DNA of 64,000 bases, from contig QEOQ01000455.1 in assembly GCA_010279815.1 (NCBI GenBank), positions 178,034-242,033 of the forward strand, in the 5' to 3' direction. Of this stretch, positions 20,865 through 30,660 are shown in pieces. This stretch comes from Brachionus plicatilis. Taxonomy: Eukaryota; Rotifera; Eurotatoria; Ploima; Brachionidae. Below the pieces are notes generated by a model. It was given only the letters and a program-made list of their open reading frames with translations. It was not told the origin of the DNA and did not search any database. The number at the start of each line of letters is the position of its first letter. Within the stretch, counting starts at the first letter, position 1. Made by a program: the position numbers and the translations under genes.

Positions 20865-21690
20865 GAAATTGGCTGCGTTACACATAAATTTCCTAACACA
20901 CATTTTTTTTTTGCTGCGTTAAACCTATTTTTTTTCCGAACACATTTTTTAGAATTTGTGCGTTTTATTCTAAAAAATATAAATAGGTGAAAAATAAAAA
21001 ACAAATTTTTATTGAAAATACTTTTTTTGGACTTTTTAATTAACCTCTATTTAATGGAAATTGGACTATAAATAAAAATATTGTTTGTAACAATGCAAAC
21101 TTTTAATAGCGAATAGCGAAAATTCTAATTATTGATACTTGAAGACCAATTATCTTTGATGCCTAGTACAATGCTGTCTAAATAATTAAAAATAAATGAT
21201 CAATTTTTGATTTATCTTTTAACTTTTATTTATATACTGTTGAAAATGACAATGCATATTGATATATTATTAAATCAATATGTATTCCAATATAAATTGC
21301 ACGATAAATGCTTAATAATTATTTTGAAACATTAAAATGTACCCAAATTCTTTTTACTATAACGATTGTTTATGTTAATATGTTAAAATTTGTTCGATTT
21401 GTTATAAAAATTTTCATCTTAAATGTTCTGATAGTCTTAAATTGACTAAATTGTGGACTTGTAATTTTTGTGAAAAATAGCTTACTTTTTTTTTTAAATT
21501 AAGTCACTAATTTTATATTTTTTTTTATTTTAAATAAAATTTTACCAGAAACTTTGTTTTTTTACTTTTCACTCATTTTTTGGAATAAAACGCACAAATA
21601 CTAAAAAATGTGTGTTGAGAAAAAAAATAGGTTGAACACAGCAAAAAAAAAATGTGTGTTAGGAAATTTGTGTGTAACGCAGCGACTCTC
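20865..21690. mobile_element. Long-TIR element with 9-bp TSD, PHD family copy 1
   Basis: The element begins GAAATTGGCTGCGTTACACA and ends with the complement of GAGAGTCGCTGCGTTACACA. The inverted ends stay alignable for roughly 150 bp (TTTCCTAACACACATTTTTT, CAACCTATTTTTTTTC, TTTGTGCGTTTTATTC). An exact 9-bp duplication (ATAATATTT) flanks it. Long TIRs plus 9-bp TSDs are the hallmark of Mutator-like elements. Compared with copy 2 at 61667-62785 the interior is shorter: only the last part of the PHD-finger ORF remains. No transposase is present. Confidence 0.88.
21382..21480 (+). pseudogene. Truncated PHD-finger ORF (copy 1)
   Basis: The plus strand reads VKICSICYKNFHLKCSDSLK, then W-T-C-N-F-C-E-K and TAG. 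These are the second CxxC pair, the HxxC and the final W-x-C-x-x-C of a PHD finger. The first CxxC and the N-terminal helical part found in copy 2 are deleted. This copy keeps the last zinc-ligand cysteine (TGT) that copy 2 has lost. Confidence 0.75.
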
Positions 21691-21860
21691 ATAATATTTT
21701 TATTTTTATATGCCCTTAAATTTAGATTATAGCAGAATAGCAAAAAAAGTCGATAAAAAATTTAAACAATTTTATTTGTGTGACAAAATAAGTGACAAAA
21801 TTTAAATTATTTTGGTTTAATTTTACATTTAAAAATATTTTTTTTCAACAGAGCAAACTT

Positions 21861-23033
21861 TTATGCATGACTATTGAGATTATTGGCAAGATTGGACCGT
21901 CTGGACACTCTGGACAAATTGATAGTCGAGCCATGCGAAAATTTGAAAAATCTCTTGAACGCAGTCTGAAACTTGGTCGAAATGATGTGGTAAAAAATGG
22001 GATTCAAGGCCGAGTTGGTATAAAAAGCCACTCTGCACACAGTGATTATGTTGTAATACTTAACCATGCCCAGACTCAACAGCTGAGCCTTGCTGGCCGT
22101 GGCCACCCACAGACTAAAGACCCGGTAGGGCAACAGGCACACAAATATGAGCAGCATCATCACTATGAGCAGAACGATGATCTGCTTGTGGTTTATCTGC
22201 GGCAGTTGAATCGGCGCCTTGTTCACTCTGAGCGATGTTATTGAGCTTCTTTTGGAAAGGCGCCATTGTCTTGCGCTCAGCTTTTGCTTGTCGCAGTTGT
22301 CTTGGGACGAGATCATCAGACTCTGCGAGTTTTGGGCGTGCGGCACCGACTTCTTGCCACTTCGATTCTTAATTATCAACACTAAATTGCCATAGAGGAC
22401 AAACAGGGAAAAACATGGCAACAAATAGAACATAAAGAGAGACGTGTACAAGTAGGCCAGCTGCCATTGTTGGCCAGTGCCCACCACACATATGTTGACA
22501 TAGGTGGCCAGATGGCGATGATAGGCCTGTCTGAACGAGGTGGCCAGCACTATTGGTATGGTGGACAGAGTGCTGATCACCCAAATGAGCACGACCACTA
22601 GCCAGAGTCGTTGGTTGGTGAAGAATTGCTTTGCCTTGAGCGGCAGCGCTATGGCCAGAGAGCGCTCGACTGAAATCGACACTATGGTCAGAATGGACGC
22701 ATGGGCCACTGTGTGCTCCAGCCAAGGAATTATTTTGCAAAAAAATTTGCCAAAGTACCACACTTCTTTGGAGAAGAGGTCCAGAATGGCGCTGGGCATG
22801 CACACAATGATCAAGAGAAGGTCCGCTATTGACAAATTGACCAGACAATAGTGGGTGCTGTGCTGGTTGGTGCGGTTGAGATAGGCGACTATGATTACCA
22901 GCGAGTTGCCGAAAAAGCCGACCATGAATATCAGCGAGTACATGAAGATGGACACGGCTATTGTGTAGAATGGAACGTCTTCAGGTGTTGGGTACCGCGT
23001 TACATTCAGCGAAAAATTGCTGGTTATGCTCAT
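21861..23033 (-). CDS. Class A neuropeptide-type GPCR (TRH/ETH-receptor-like)
   Basis: An intact single-exon ORF of 390 aa. It has an extracellular N-terminus with two N-glycosylation sites (NFS, NVT) and seven hydrophobic segments from about residue 24 to 350. Landmark residues are N43 (GN in TM1), D71 (SIADL in TM2), C99 and C182 (disulphide pair), E123-R124 at the end of TM3 (E-R-S in place of D/E-R-Y), W151 in TM4, P302 in TM6 (FVCLLPYRVF), and N344-P345 in TM7 (NPIFY). The ERSLAIALPLKAK segment and the CLLPYRVFSLW stretch point to the group containing thyrotropin-releasing-hormone, ecdysis-triggering-hormone and related peptide receptors. Exact ligand class is inference. The long third intracellular loop (about 221-283) is basic and Ser-rich. 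The gene is distinctly GC-richer than its flanks and sits between two PHD-bearing TIR elements. Confidence 0.93.
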   Translation of the reverse strand: MSITSNFSLNVTRYPTPEDVPFYTIAVSIFMYSLIFMVGFFGNSLVIIVAYLNRTNQHSTHYCLVNLSIADLLLIIVCMPSAILDLFSKEVWYFGKFFCKIIPWLEHTVAHASILTIVSISVERSLAIALPLKAKQFFTNQRLWLVVVLIWVISTLSTIPIVLATSFRQAYHRHLATYVNICVVGTGQQWQLAYLYTSLFMFYLLPCFSLFVLYGNLVLIIKNRSGKKSVPHAQNSQSLMISSQDNCDKQKLSARQWRLSKRSSITSLRVNKAPIQLPQINHKQIIVLLIVMMLLIFVCLLPYRVFSLWVATASKAQLLSLGMVKYYNIITVCRVAFYTNSALNPIFYHIISTKFQTAFKRFFKFSHGSTINLSRVSRRSNLANNLNSHA

Positions 23034-23059
23034 TTTTTTGTTAGTTTATTATTTTAGTT

Positions 23060-23660
23060 GCATTATTATTTATTTAATTAATTAATCTAGAGAAAAATTT
23101 TCAAAAGTGTTTGAGTGATTGGTTTTTTTTGATCAAAAGATCGAGTGGCACTCAAGCCACTTCCAGGTTTCCTGTCACTAGAACAGCAGGCTAAAGGATG
23201 CTTGCTTGTTTCTTTGTTGATGTAACCTAGTCTTGGGAATTAGCAAAATTTTCCATATACTCTTTTTTTTTATTCTTAAAATTAACCAAATATTATTTAA
23301 ATTCATGTACAAATTACAATTTTAAATTTTTTTTAAATTTACGTAAAAATTTAAATCTATTGTGATGAATTTTATATTTTTAAATTTTTTTTTTGAATTA
23401 GTAAATAAATGGTGAATTTATAAAGTATATTAAGGTTAAATTAAAACTAATTGTAAAATAAAGTGATTTTTGGAATCGAAAAGACCCGAAAATTTGATGG
23501 TCAATTCAAAATATAATTTTAATTCAAATAGTATTTAAAATTAATCTTTGAATTAATTAAAGTAATTTTAATGTAACATGCTTTACATAAAAAATAAAAT
23601 AATTTAAAAAAATATCGTCTCAGCCCATTGATAAAATAACTTTTAGCAAAGCTAATTTTT
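23060..23660. other. Upstream flank of the GPCR gene
   Basis: Mostly AT-rich. A moderately GC-richer stretch lies at 23130-23240 (CACTCAAGCCACTTCCAGG...), within 100-200 bases of the start codon, where 5' UTR or promoter sequence would be expected. No specific motif is supported. Confidence 0.35.
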
Positions 23661-24072
23661 TAGGAAAATTGTTTCAGCACACACAAAAAACTTTTCAGCA
23701 CACTCAAAAATCGTTTAAGCACATTCTAAATTTCCAACAAACACACTTTAGTAAAAAACACTCTTTACACAGTTCCGCATACTTTTTTTATTAATTTTTA
23801 GCTAATTGAAAAAACTTTATTGTGTATTATTAAAATAGTCACTTAATAACACCCATAAAACTCTGATCTGCACACTAAATAAAAAAAATTTTCAAACTAA
23901 AAAAATTAATTTAATTTTCACTTTTTTAAATTTTAAATAGCACATTTTCTTCACATTTGAAAATCAAACTTTAAAAATTTGGTTTTGCAAAATTTTTAAA
24001 GTTTTAAGCTTAATTTTTATTCAAAAAGCAACCAAAAAGAATCAATTTTTTTATTCAAAATAAAAATTGGAA

Positions 24073-24204
24073 ATGAATCATTTTCAATACAAACTCAGGA
24101 CACGAAAGAAAATCAATTACACAGCAGGAAAGAGAAAAAGAGTACCTGGAACTCCTAATGATTCACTAAAAGACTTTGATCATGATTTAGGGTTTACTAG
24201 TTAA
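24073..24204 (+). CDS. Short basic ORF in the TIR element
   Basis: An ATG-initiated 43-codon ORF starts MNHFQYKLRTRKKINYTAGK, continues with a KRKRVPGTP stretch and ends DHDLGFTS. The sequence after its stop continues protein-like in another frame (IRARIAGSDSESERGKS to about 24290, then LPKKSRPKNFSKALEF), so the original protein was longer and is now frameshifted. A basic N-terminus followed by acidic SDSESE suggests a nuclear DNA-associated protein. Family unknown. Confidence 0.4.
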   Translation: MNHFQYKLRTRKKINYTAGKRKRVPGTPNDSLKDFDHDLGFTS

Positions 24205-24528
24205 GTCAAATACTCAACTAATAAGAGCTAGAATAGCAGGAAGTGACAGCGAGTCTGAGCGTGGCAAAAGCCATTTACATGCATTAGCCTAACTTAAAAT
24301 CAAATTAACTGAAACTTTTATTAATTTACCTAAAAAAAGTCGGCCTAAAAATTTTTCAAAAGCCTTAGAGTTTTAATAATGGTAGCGTTTATTTTCACAC
24401 ATTTTATGGATAAATAAACAAAAATTGATACACACAAAAAGTGGATGTGGATTTGAAATTTTTTTATTTATTTAGACACAAGTTATATTAAAAAATAAAA
24501 AAAAATAAGATTAACAAATTTAGATTAA

Positions 24529-24960
24529 TTAATTAGAGTTACAATTAGCACAAAGCCATTTTTTAATCTTAGGAGCATAAGCTTTTTTAACACATTTTAA
24601 ATGAAAATAATTATTACAAGAACTACAAACGATAAACTTAGAGTCGCAAGATAAAGAACAAGAGTTGCAAGAATTTAATTGACCATGTGATCTTAATGCT
24701 GATAATGTATTTTGCAACATTAAGAGAGCATCACTAGTGAAGAAACTTGAAACTAAAGAAGATATTTCATTATTTTCATTCACAAAAGCACAACTAAGTA
24801 CACTAGGATTAATTTTCGAAGGTATTACTTGTATATGCTCTTCATCGACGACACGCTCTTTTGAAATGAAACTATCTACACTTGGCTTGAATTCATCGAG
24901 TAGAATTTGAGTAAAAAATTCTTTTAACTCGCTGTCGTCATTTACATTTACGTCATTCAT
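24529..24960 (-). CDS. 143-aa PHD-finger protein encoded by a TIR element
   Basis: An intact ATG-to-stop ORF. Residues 1-90 are acidic and helical (MNDVNVNDDSELKEFFTQIL; later SDALLMLQNTLSALR). Residues 98-140 form a PHD-type zinc finger: C98-x2-C101, C112-x2-C115, H120-x2-C123, C137-x2-C140, with the diagnostic Trp two residues before C137 (W135). The linker between the second and third pairs contains the usual aromatic-H-L-K-C (FHLKC). PHD fingers bind histone H3 tails or mediate chromatin contacts. Related PHD ORFs occur in the TIR elements at 20865-21690 and 61667-62785. The ORF lies wholly inside a long-TIR element and is the only protein there with an intact frame. Its role in transposition or targeting is inference. 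Confidence 0.8.
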   Translation of the reverse strand: MNDVNVNDDSELKEFFTQILLDEFKPSVDSFISKERVVDEEHIQVIPSKINPSVLSCAFVNENNEISSLVSSFFTSDALLMLQNTLSALRSHGQLNSCNSCSLSCDSKFIVCSSCNNYFHLKCVKKAYAPKIKKWLCANCNSN

Positions 24961-25352
24961 TTACATTTACATAAACAAAAAAATATTGTCAATTTGTGGC
25001 TAAATAACTAATTATTTTATATACACAAGAAAATTTTTTTGTTTATTTACAGGTAAATTGTGTGCGATAAAACAAGATATTTATCCACAATTTGTGTTTA
25101 AATAAATTCACTCTTTAATAATATTTTAGAAAATAATGTGATTAAAAATAAAATTTTGAATATTTGACTTCCTTGTCAATTTAATTGAATAATAAAGGTA
25201 ATAACAATTCAAATTAAAATATGTTAAAAAGTTTTTATTTAATTAGCTAAAAATTGATAAAAAAAGTATTTTTTTACTAAAGTGTGTTTGCAAGAAATTT
25301 TTGGTGTGCTGAAAAGTTTTTTGCATGTACTGGTTAGGTAGATCCGTTTTTT

Positions 25353-25717
25353 TACTGGAGTGAACTTTTGGCTTGAGCTATTAGTCAATTCGGTAATAAA
25401 TTTAATGTTTGTTGATAAAAATGCTTTAATTAGTTGAGAAAAAAATAGAGGTTAAATGCTAATTGAATTGAAAAGAAAAATTTTTGTTTAGCTTAAAAAT
25501 TTTTATATTACTTTATATTATTTAATTTTTTTATTAATTTTTATAGTCTACTTTATATACTTTTTAAAATAAATTGCCTGGTGTTATCTTTTTTTTCTTT
25601 TTTATCAAATAAAATAAAAAAAAAATGTATCGAGTTAATTTAGATAATGACTTGAGTTAATAAGAAAAAAACTTGAGTTATTTTCGTAACAAACTCAAGT
25701 TGAAAATTCACTCCAGT
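25353..25717. mobile_element. 365-bp MITE with TACTGGAGTGAA ends
   Basis: TACTGGAGTGAACTTTTGGC at 25353 is mirrored by the complement ending CACTCCAGTA at 25717 (TACTGGAGTGAATTTTCAAC when reversed), followed inward by CTTGAG on both sides. Several AACTCAAGT/ACTTGAGTT words fill the right half. It abuts the right end of the PHD-bearing element. T-runs at both edges prevent a firm TSD call. Confidence 0.65.
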
Positions 25718-26009
25718 AATTTTTTTTTAATTATTTAAAAAAAAAATAATACAAAAATAATATGTAATAAAATAATAAATTGGTCAACCGCAATAAAATC
25801 TAATAAACATCATCACCATTATTTATTAAATGATAAAATGTAATTATTTAAAATTAACATACTATATCTTGAAAAAGAATTGTGAATTAGAAAAATTTAA
25901 ATTGTGTTATTTTTTACTTAATGTCAAGACGTCTTGACATATCTCTACTTATTATTTAATCTTGAATTAAAGCTGCAGCTGAAGCACGTGTTCTAGCTAC
26001 AATTTAAAC

Positions 26010-26215
26010 CAGAGTTGTTTAGAAGTCACAAGTCTCAAGTCAAATCCAAGTCCAGGCTTTAAAATTTTGAATACTGAAGAAGAAATTTATGCTAAAATTG
26101 GAACAAAATTCTGATATATAGCAAATCTATTTCATTAGATAACCTAAGAGTATATACATTTTTTGATATGAAGCGTGATCTAGCAAATTTGAATAGGGGC
26201 TTTTAAACAACTCTG
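26010..26215. mobile_element. hAT-type MITE, 206 bp, with exact 8-bp TSD
   Basis: The 16-bp TIR is CAGAGTTGTTTAGAAG at 26010, and CAGAGTTGTTTAAAAG reading inward from 26215. The 8-bp duplication ATTTAAAC occupies 26002-26009 and 26216-26223. CAGAGTTG-type ends with 8-bp duplications define a hAT non-autonomous element. No ORF. Confidence 0.92.
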
Positions 26216-27249
26216 ATTTAAACCACTACATTATTGTTATAATTTCGAATTCCATTAAATAAACTTCTGACTAAATTGAATTGTTTTATTCATTTTTTTA
26301 TTTAATTCAATTTAAAGACGGTTTACCGATCAATCCTTTCTTCAGAAGAAGCACAACACTCTTATAATATAATATAGCAAAAATATAGCGTATTGTCAAA
26401 TAATTAAAAAATCAATAAAAAAATTTCTTTTAGATAAAATTTAGGTCCAAATAGACAGTTTACACAAAAAAATACAAAAAAGAAGAGAAAACAAGTGGCA
26501 TAAAATTAAGAAATAAAGGAAAAAAAAAATTTTTCTATTTAGTATGTTTCCATCTACTCTCTTTATTTGATTAAGTTTGTATTTGTGTAGGTATACATTT
26601 TCTACACTAAGTAAAGTGCTTTCCTAATTAAAATTTTGAAGAGTTGACCCTTAATTGTTTTATTTATTTCTTGACTTAAATCCCTTAATTCAAGACTTTA
26701 CTTTTAAAATTATCAAATAAAAATTTGATTAAGATAAGAGGATAAAATTGAGTCTGTAATGGTAAAATTAGGTTTTGCTTTGCTTTTAAATAAGACCAGC
26801 TTAATTGCAGTAAACTTTGATAACTTTTTTAAAAAGAATCAATTCAACTTCTAATAAAATCAAAACAACTTGGCTATAAATTTTTTATTCTTTTGGGCAA
26901 CGAATAGCTGACAATCAAAGAAAAGTGTGTTGGCAATGAATCCAGCTTTTCTCCATAATATTAAAATTGTACTACTTTTAATACGATTTTTAAATAATAG
27001 AGATGATTATGTATTTTTTTAATATAAAAATATAGTTGTGAAAAATATGATATCTTTATATTAAAAAAAAATAGAAGAATATTTTATATTTAAAAGAAAT
27101 ATATAAATTCATTGATTTACTTCTAATTTCAAGCAATTTACCTTAATTATCGTAAGTTTTTGTCAAATTACGAAAATAAACTAAAATTAGTAAATTCTTT
27201 TATCTTAGTAGCACTGAAACTTTTTTTTTTTATTTGTGATTTTTTTAAT

Positions 27250-27272
27250 CTGAAGAAGCATTAGCTTGAAAC
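27250..27272 (+). other. CTGAAGA...GAAAC motif (possible hammerhead-like core)
   Basis: CTGAAGAAGC-ATTA-GCTTGAAAC is a short stem flanked by CTGAAGA and GAAAC, the conserved strands of hammerhead ribozymes and of a motif common near the ends of Penelope-like and other retroelements. The strand boundaries do not fit a perfect hammerhead (the last A of CTGAAGA would pair), so this is tentative. Similar motifs occur at 26320-26345 (minus) and 51922-51946. Confidence 0.25.
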
Positions 27273-27690
27273 AGATAAACCAACAAAAAAAAAACATTTA
27301 CATTTTTTGCATCTGAAATGATCTATTCTAATTTGCTCTTTTTAATTTATTTATTGAATTAAGTTAACTCCCATAAGAAGAAGTAAAAATATAAAATGTT
27401 GAATCATAAAAATAAATAAAAATTACAATAAAAAGAAATAATAATAAAATACCAAGAATTTTTTAAGAATCCTTAGAGTAATCCTCAGGTTGGAAACTTT
27501 TATCGTTTAACTCAGTCGAATAAAATAATTTTTTTTATTGAATAATTAATCAAATAGATAGCAGATAATTTTTATTTTTATTTAATTTCGAAGTTAATCC
27601 AAAAATTTAAAAATTTTTTAATCAATTTTTTTACTTTAAATTTTGAAAAAATCAATTAAATTTTAAGATTTTTTTAATCGAATAATGTTC

Positions 27691-27826
27691 ATCGAAAATA
27701 ATAAAAAATTTTGTCAAATTTAATTTTTCTAGAATTGTTTTAAATAGCAAGATAACAGAAGAAAAAAAAATCAACCAAAAACTATCGCAAAAATGAAAAG
27801 CTTTGAATAAAAAATCTTTAAAAATT
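27691..27826. repeat. Dispersed repeat, copy 2
   Basis: Second copy of the repeat at 8101-8226, in the same orientation, sharing AGCAAGATAACAGAAGAAAA and ACTATCGCAAAAATGAAAAG-type blocks. Confidence 0.7.
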
Positions 27827-29084
27827 GTTATTAAAAATTATTTTAGAACAAAAATTTACCTACTTAATACAACTACAAATCAAGCTATGTCTTATTTGGA
27901 AGCTATCGAGAAAGGGATTAAAAAATTATTTTTTATCTTAAAATGGGGTCTTAATCAACATAGTTCCTTAAAATAAGTAAAATTATTAGAATGCAGTCTA
28001 GGAATGATTAATTGCTACTTTCGTATTGAGGAAGTGAAAATTGTGGTCTTAATCATTTCTTAATGTTCCTTTGTATTTCAGTTAATTTAGACCGTGAAGA
28101 TGTTCACTTTTGCTCGGATAGTCAATCTATTAAAAAGCTCTAACAAATAATTAACATGTAAATATGAAAAAAAAAATTTTAATTAAATCCTTTTAAAATA
28201 ATTATTGACTGATTTTTGAGTTTGTATAGTACATCAACTGATTTTTTCTAAACAACTTTTTCCAAATTTCTAAATTATGTCTGTCGTGCCAAATAAAAAT
28301 TAAATTAAATTTTATTTTAGTCTAGTCTAGTTAGTTCAAATAAGAAAAACCAACAGCAACAACACTATATTTAATTTAAATGGTTGTCTTTCCCTTTTAA
28401 ATCCAATATCGTCAATCAATACCTTAATAGACAATCTTCAACTTGACTTTATCTTTTTTGAACGATCAATTAAAAGATCTTTTATGCTAAAAATCAAATA
28501 TTAGTACTTTTTTGGTGCAGATTGATTATGGAATTAAATAAATAAAAGTTATATTTATATAATCTTTTTTAAATTTTCAGTAATATCTAATTTTGAAAAA
28601 AAAAAAATTTTCTTTAATTTTCCTTCCAATTAATTGACTCATTCTTTCTTTTCTGAGATTGGACCTTGTGGACACAGGGGTTAACAAAAACCCATAATTG
28701 CTAAAATTACGCTATTTTACTACAAAATATTCAAATGAAATTATAGTTATTAATTAATTTAAAAATGATCAAATATTTCATTAAAATTTTACCAAAATAT
28801 GCGTAATTTTACGTGATGGAAATGGTAAGATTTTTTTGAAAATAGTTTTTTTAGGACACGAATCAAATTTAAATTCAATTTTTGAAAACGATTTTTTTTT
28901 TTAAATTAACACTCTAGTAAATAAGATCCGAAAATACATTAAGACGATTAGGTTTCTTAATTTTTTAAATTTCATTCCTTTGGTACACAGCACGAAAAGT
29001 TAGGTGCTTTTAAATGTTTCCACCATAAAACTATTACAAAAATGATTAAATTCTAAAAGTTGGCTAAAAATAACTAAATCTGAC

Positions 29085-29545
29085 CAGAGTTGGTCATTGT
29101 CAAAAATTAACTTGAAAATCTGCCATGTCAAAGTGATTAAAAATTTTTAATGAAAAAAAAATCTGTGAATTTTTCACACTATTTTGGCATCGTCAAATTT
29201 AATACAAAACTTCCAATACAAAAATAAAAAAATTATAAAAATTTTGTTCTAAATGTCAAAAAATTATTCTGTAAATGGAACAAAGTGAAACAACAGTTGT
29301 TTCACTTTGTTCCATTCACAGAACAAGTTTTTGAAATTTAGAACAAAATTTATATAATTTTTTTATTTTTGTATCGGAAGTTTTGTATGAAATTTCACAA
29401 TGGCCACTATTTTAAACTAAAAACTATTTTGAATAAGCGAAACATATTAAATGCTCTGAAGTCTCTTGCTCATTAATTTTGTGACTTTATTATATAAAGA
29501 ATAAAAATTAAAGTCAGATTTGACTTGGACTTTAGACCAACTCTG
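29085..29545. mobile_element. hAT-type MITE with 8-bp TSD, carrying a nested MITE
   Basis: The ends are CAGAGTTGGTC (29085) and GACCAACTCTG (ending 29545). An exact duplication AATCTGAC lies at 29077-29084 and 29546-29553. Its interior was hit by a second element at 29186-29404. Before that insertion it was about 230 bp long. Confidence 0.92.
29186..29404. mobile_element. Palindromic MULE-type MITE nested in a hAT MITE
   Basis: The 219-bp element is almost entirely two complementary arms meeting at AACAACAGTTGTT (about 29296). It begins GGCATCGTCAAATTTAATAC and its other end reads GCCATTGTGAAATTTCATAC inward. An exact 9-bp duplication CACTATTTT flanks it (29177-29185, 29405-29413). Long TIRs with a 9-bp TSD indicate a MULE-derived MITE. 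It belongs to the same family as 38421-38769 and 30659-30998. Confidence 0.9.
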
Positions 29546-29701
29546 AATCTGACGAATTTTAGGGAATCATTGAATACAATCAATTTAGCAGGCAAAATAA
29601 AATAGCAAAAATAAACAAAATTAATTGAGCATAAATTTTTACAATCATAGTATAAAACTATTTTTTAATCTACCTGCATTGAGAAATGAATTTAGGAAAA
29701 A

Positions 29702-29885
29702 TGGCCACCTTGTTTTCCCGATCTAAACCCCATTGAGTGGGTTTGGAATGAGCTCAAAATAAGATCATAATAGATTTAAAGCAAGAAAGAATTCAACGAT
29801 CCAGGAGAGGAATTTAAAAGGCAATTGTCACCAGAAAAGTCCCTATCTTTTATTGAGACTTTCTTAGTAAATATCTAAAAAAAAT
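29702..29885 (+). pseudogene. Tc1/mariner transposase C-terminal fragment
   Basis: The plus strand encodes WPPCFPDLNPIEWVWNELK, the signature around the third catalytic residue of Tc1/mariner transposases (WP-x-x-SPDLNPIE-x-x-W-x-x-LK). Stops follow within 25 codons. The diverged C-terminal tail (SPEKSLSFIETF) can be followed to about 29880. The DD catalytic residues and the N-terminal paired-type HTH are missing. Confidence 0.8.
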
Positions 29886-30567
29886 TGAATTACTTAATTC
29901 AAAACAATAAAAAGTTATAGAAATAGTGATTAGAAAACGAGATTGATCAAACTTTTAAATATATATATATAAAAATGATTAAAAAAAATCCTTTTTTTTT
30001 CAAAATTTGTTTATAATTTTCGTTTAAAAATTTACATTTTTTTTACAATTTTTTTTTCTTGTAAAAGTTAGGAATTTACGTAAATTTACGTAAAATTTCG
30101 TAAATTTTTATTCTAAAGAATTTTGCTTTATTTTATTAGTTAAATAGAGAAATTAAAAATTCATCAAACAATGAATTTTGATCTTCATTTCTTCTTAAAA
30201 TTTTACTTTTTTTCCAAATATGCCAATTATACAATTTGAAAAAAAAAATGCTTATTTCAGAAAGAATTTCCAACAATATCGCATTAGAGCCTCTATAAGC
30301 TATTGCTATTCCTAGCATGAAAACTAGTGGAAATGGTAAAATCTATTTGCCTTATGGACATGTAAGCGTGAAACCGAGAATCTTACATGGGATCTTATGT
30401 GGTATTAATGTGTAAGATCCTAAATTAGACTCAAATAGTTCCAAATATTGAATTAAACCACTCGGTTTAGATCTGTTTCAGCAACGAGATTCATGATCAT
30501 TCAAGCTGGGAGGCACGTAATACACATTACATTATTAGAGAACCAGCAAGAACTATAATAATTGAAT

Positions 30568-30660
30568 ATGAAAAAACGAGTAGAAGTAGAAACGACCAGT
30601 GAGTCGCGAGTAAAAAGAAGACGCGGTAGACTTGCTGGATCTAAAAATAAAAATTTAAAA
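30568..30660 (+). pseudogene. AT-hook-like basic coding relic
   Basis: From ATG 30568 the frame reads MKKRVEVETTSESRVKRRRG and then RLAGSKNKNLKF before running into the MITE at 30659. RRGRLAGSKNK resembles the RGR-P-x-GSKNK AT-hook-type stretch found in retroelement polyproteins and DNA-binding proteins. The open frame continues to 30747 only through MITE sequence. Identity uncertain. Confidence 0.3.

Larger units (their letters stand above)
23665..25335. mobile_element. Long-TIR element, second PHD-bearing type
   Basis: The left end contains CAAAAAACTTTTCAGCACAC, CAACAAACACACTTTAGTAA and ATTAATTTTTAGCTAATT. The same blocks recur in inverse complement near the right end (GTGTGCTGAAAAGTTTTTTG at about 25301-25320, TTACTAAAGTGTGTTTG at about 25275). 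The TIRs are about 150 bp with small indels. The exact termini and TSD are not resolved. Inside are a short plus-strand ORF (24073-24204) and a convergent intact minus-strand PHD-finger ORF (24529-24960). No transposase is seen. TIR sequence differs from the copies at 20865-21690 and 61667-62785, so this is a related or parallel family. Confidence 0.72.
26224..29076. other. AT-rich non-coding with dispersed repeats
   Basis: No gene seen. Recognisable pieces are a CTGAAGAA...GGTAAACC motif on the minus strand (26320-26345) and a similar CTGAAGAAGC...GAAAC motif (27250-27272). There is also a minus-strand LINE-type tail (27340-27400: TTTATTTATTGAATTAAGTT then AACTCCCAT...AGTAAAA) and two dispersed repeats shared with 6351-6450 and 8101-8226. 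The rest is homopolymer-rich AT sequence. Confidence 0.5.

Noticed and set aside
20762..21004. 80-codon minus-strand ORF
   Set aside because: It runs across the left TIR of the PHD element and only translates its repeats.
21792..22851. ORFs overlapping the GPCR (plus 21792-22244, minus 22369-22848, plus 22540-22851)
   Set aside because: They are alternative frames of a GC-richer gene; only the 390-aa frame has the seven-helix pattern.
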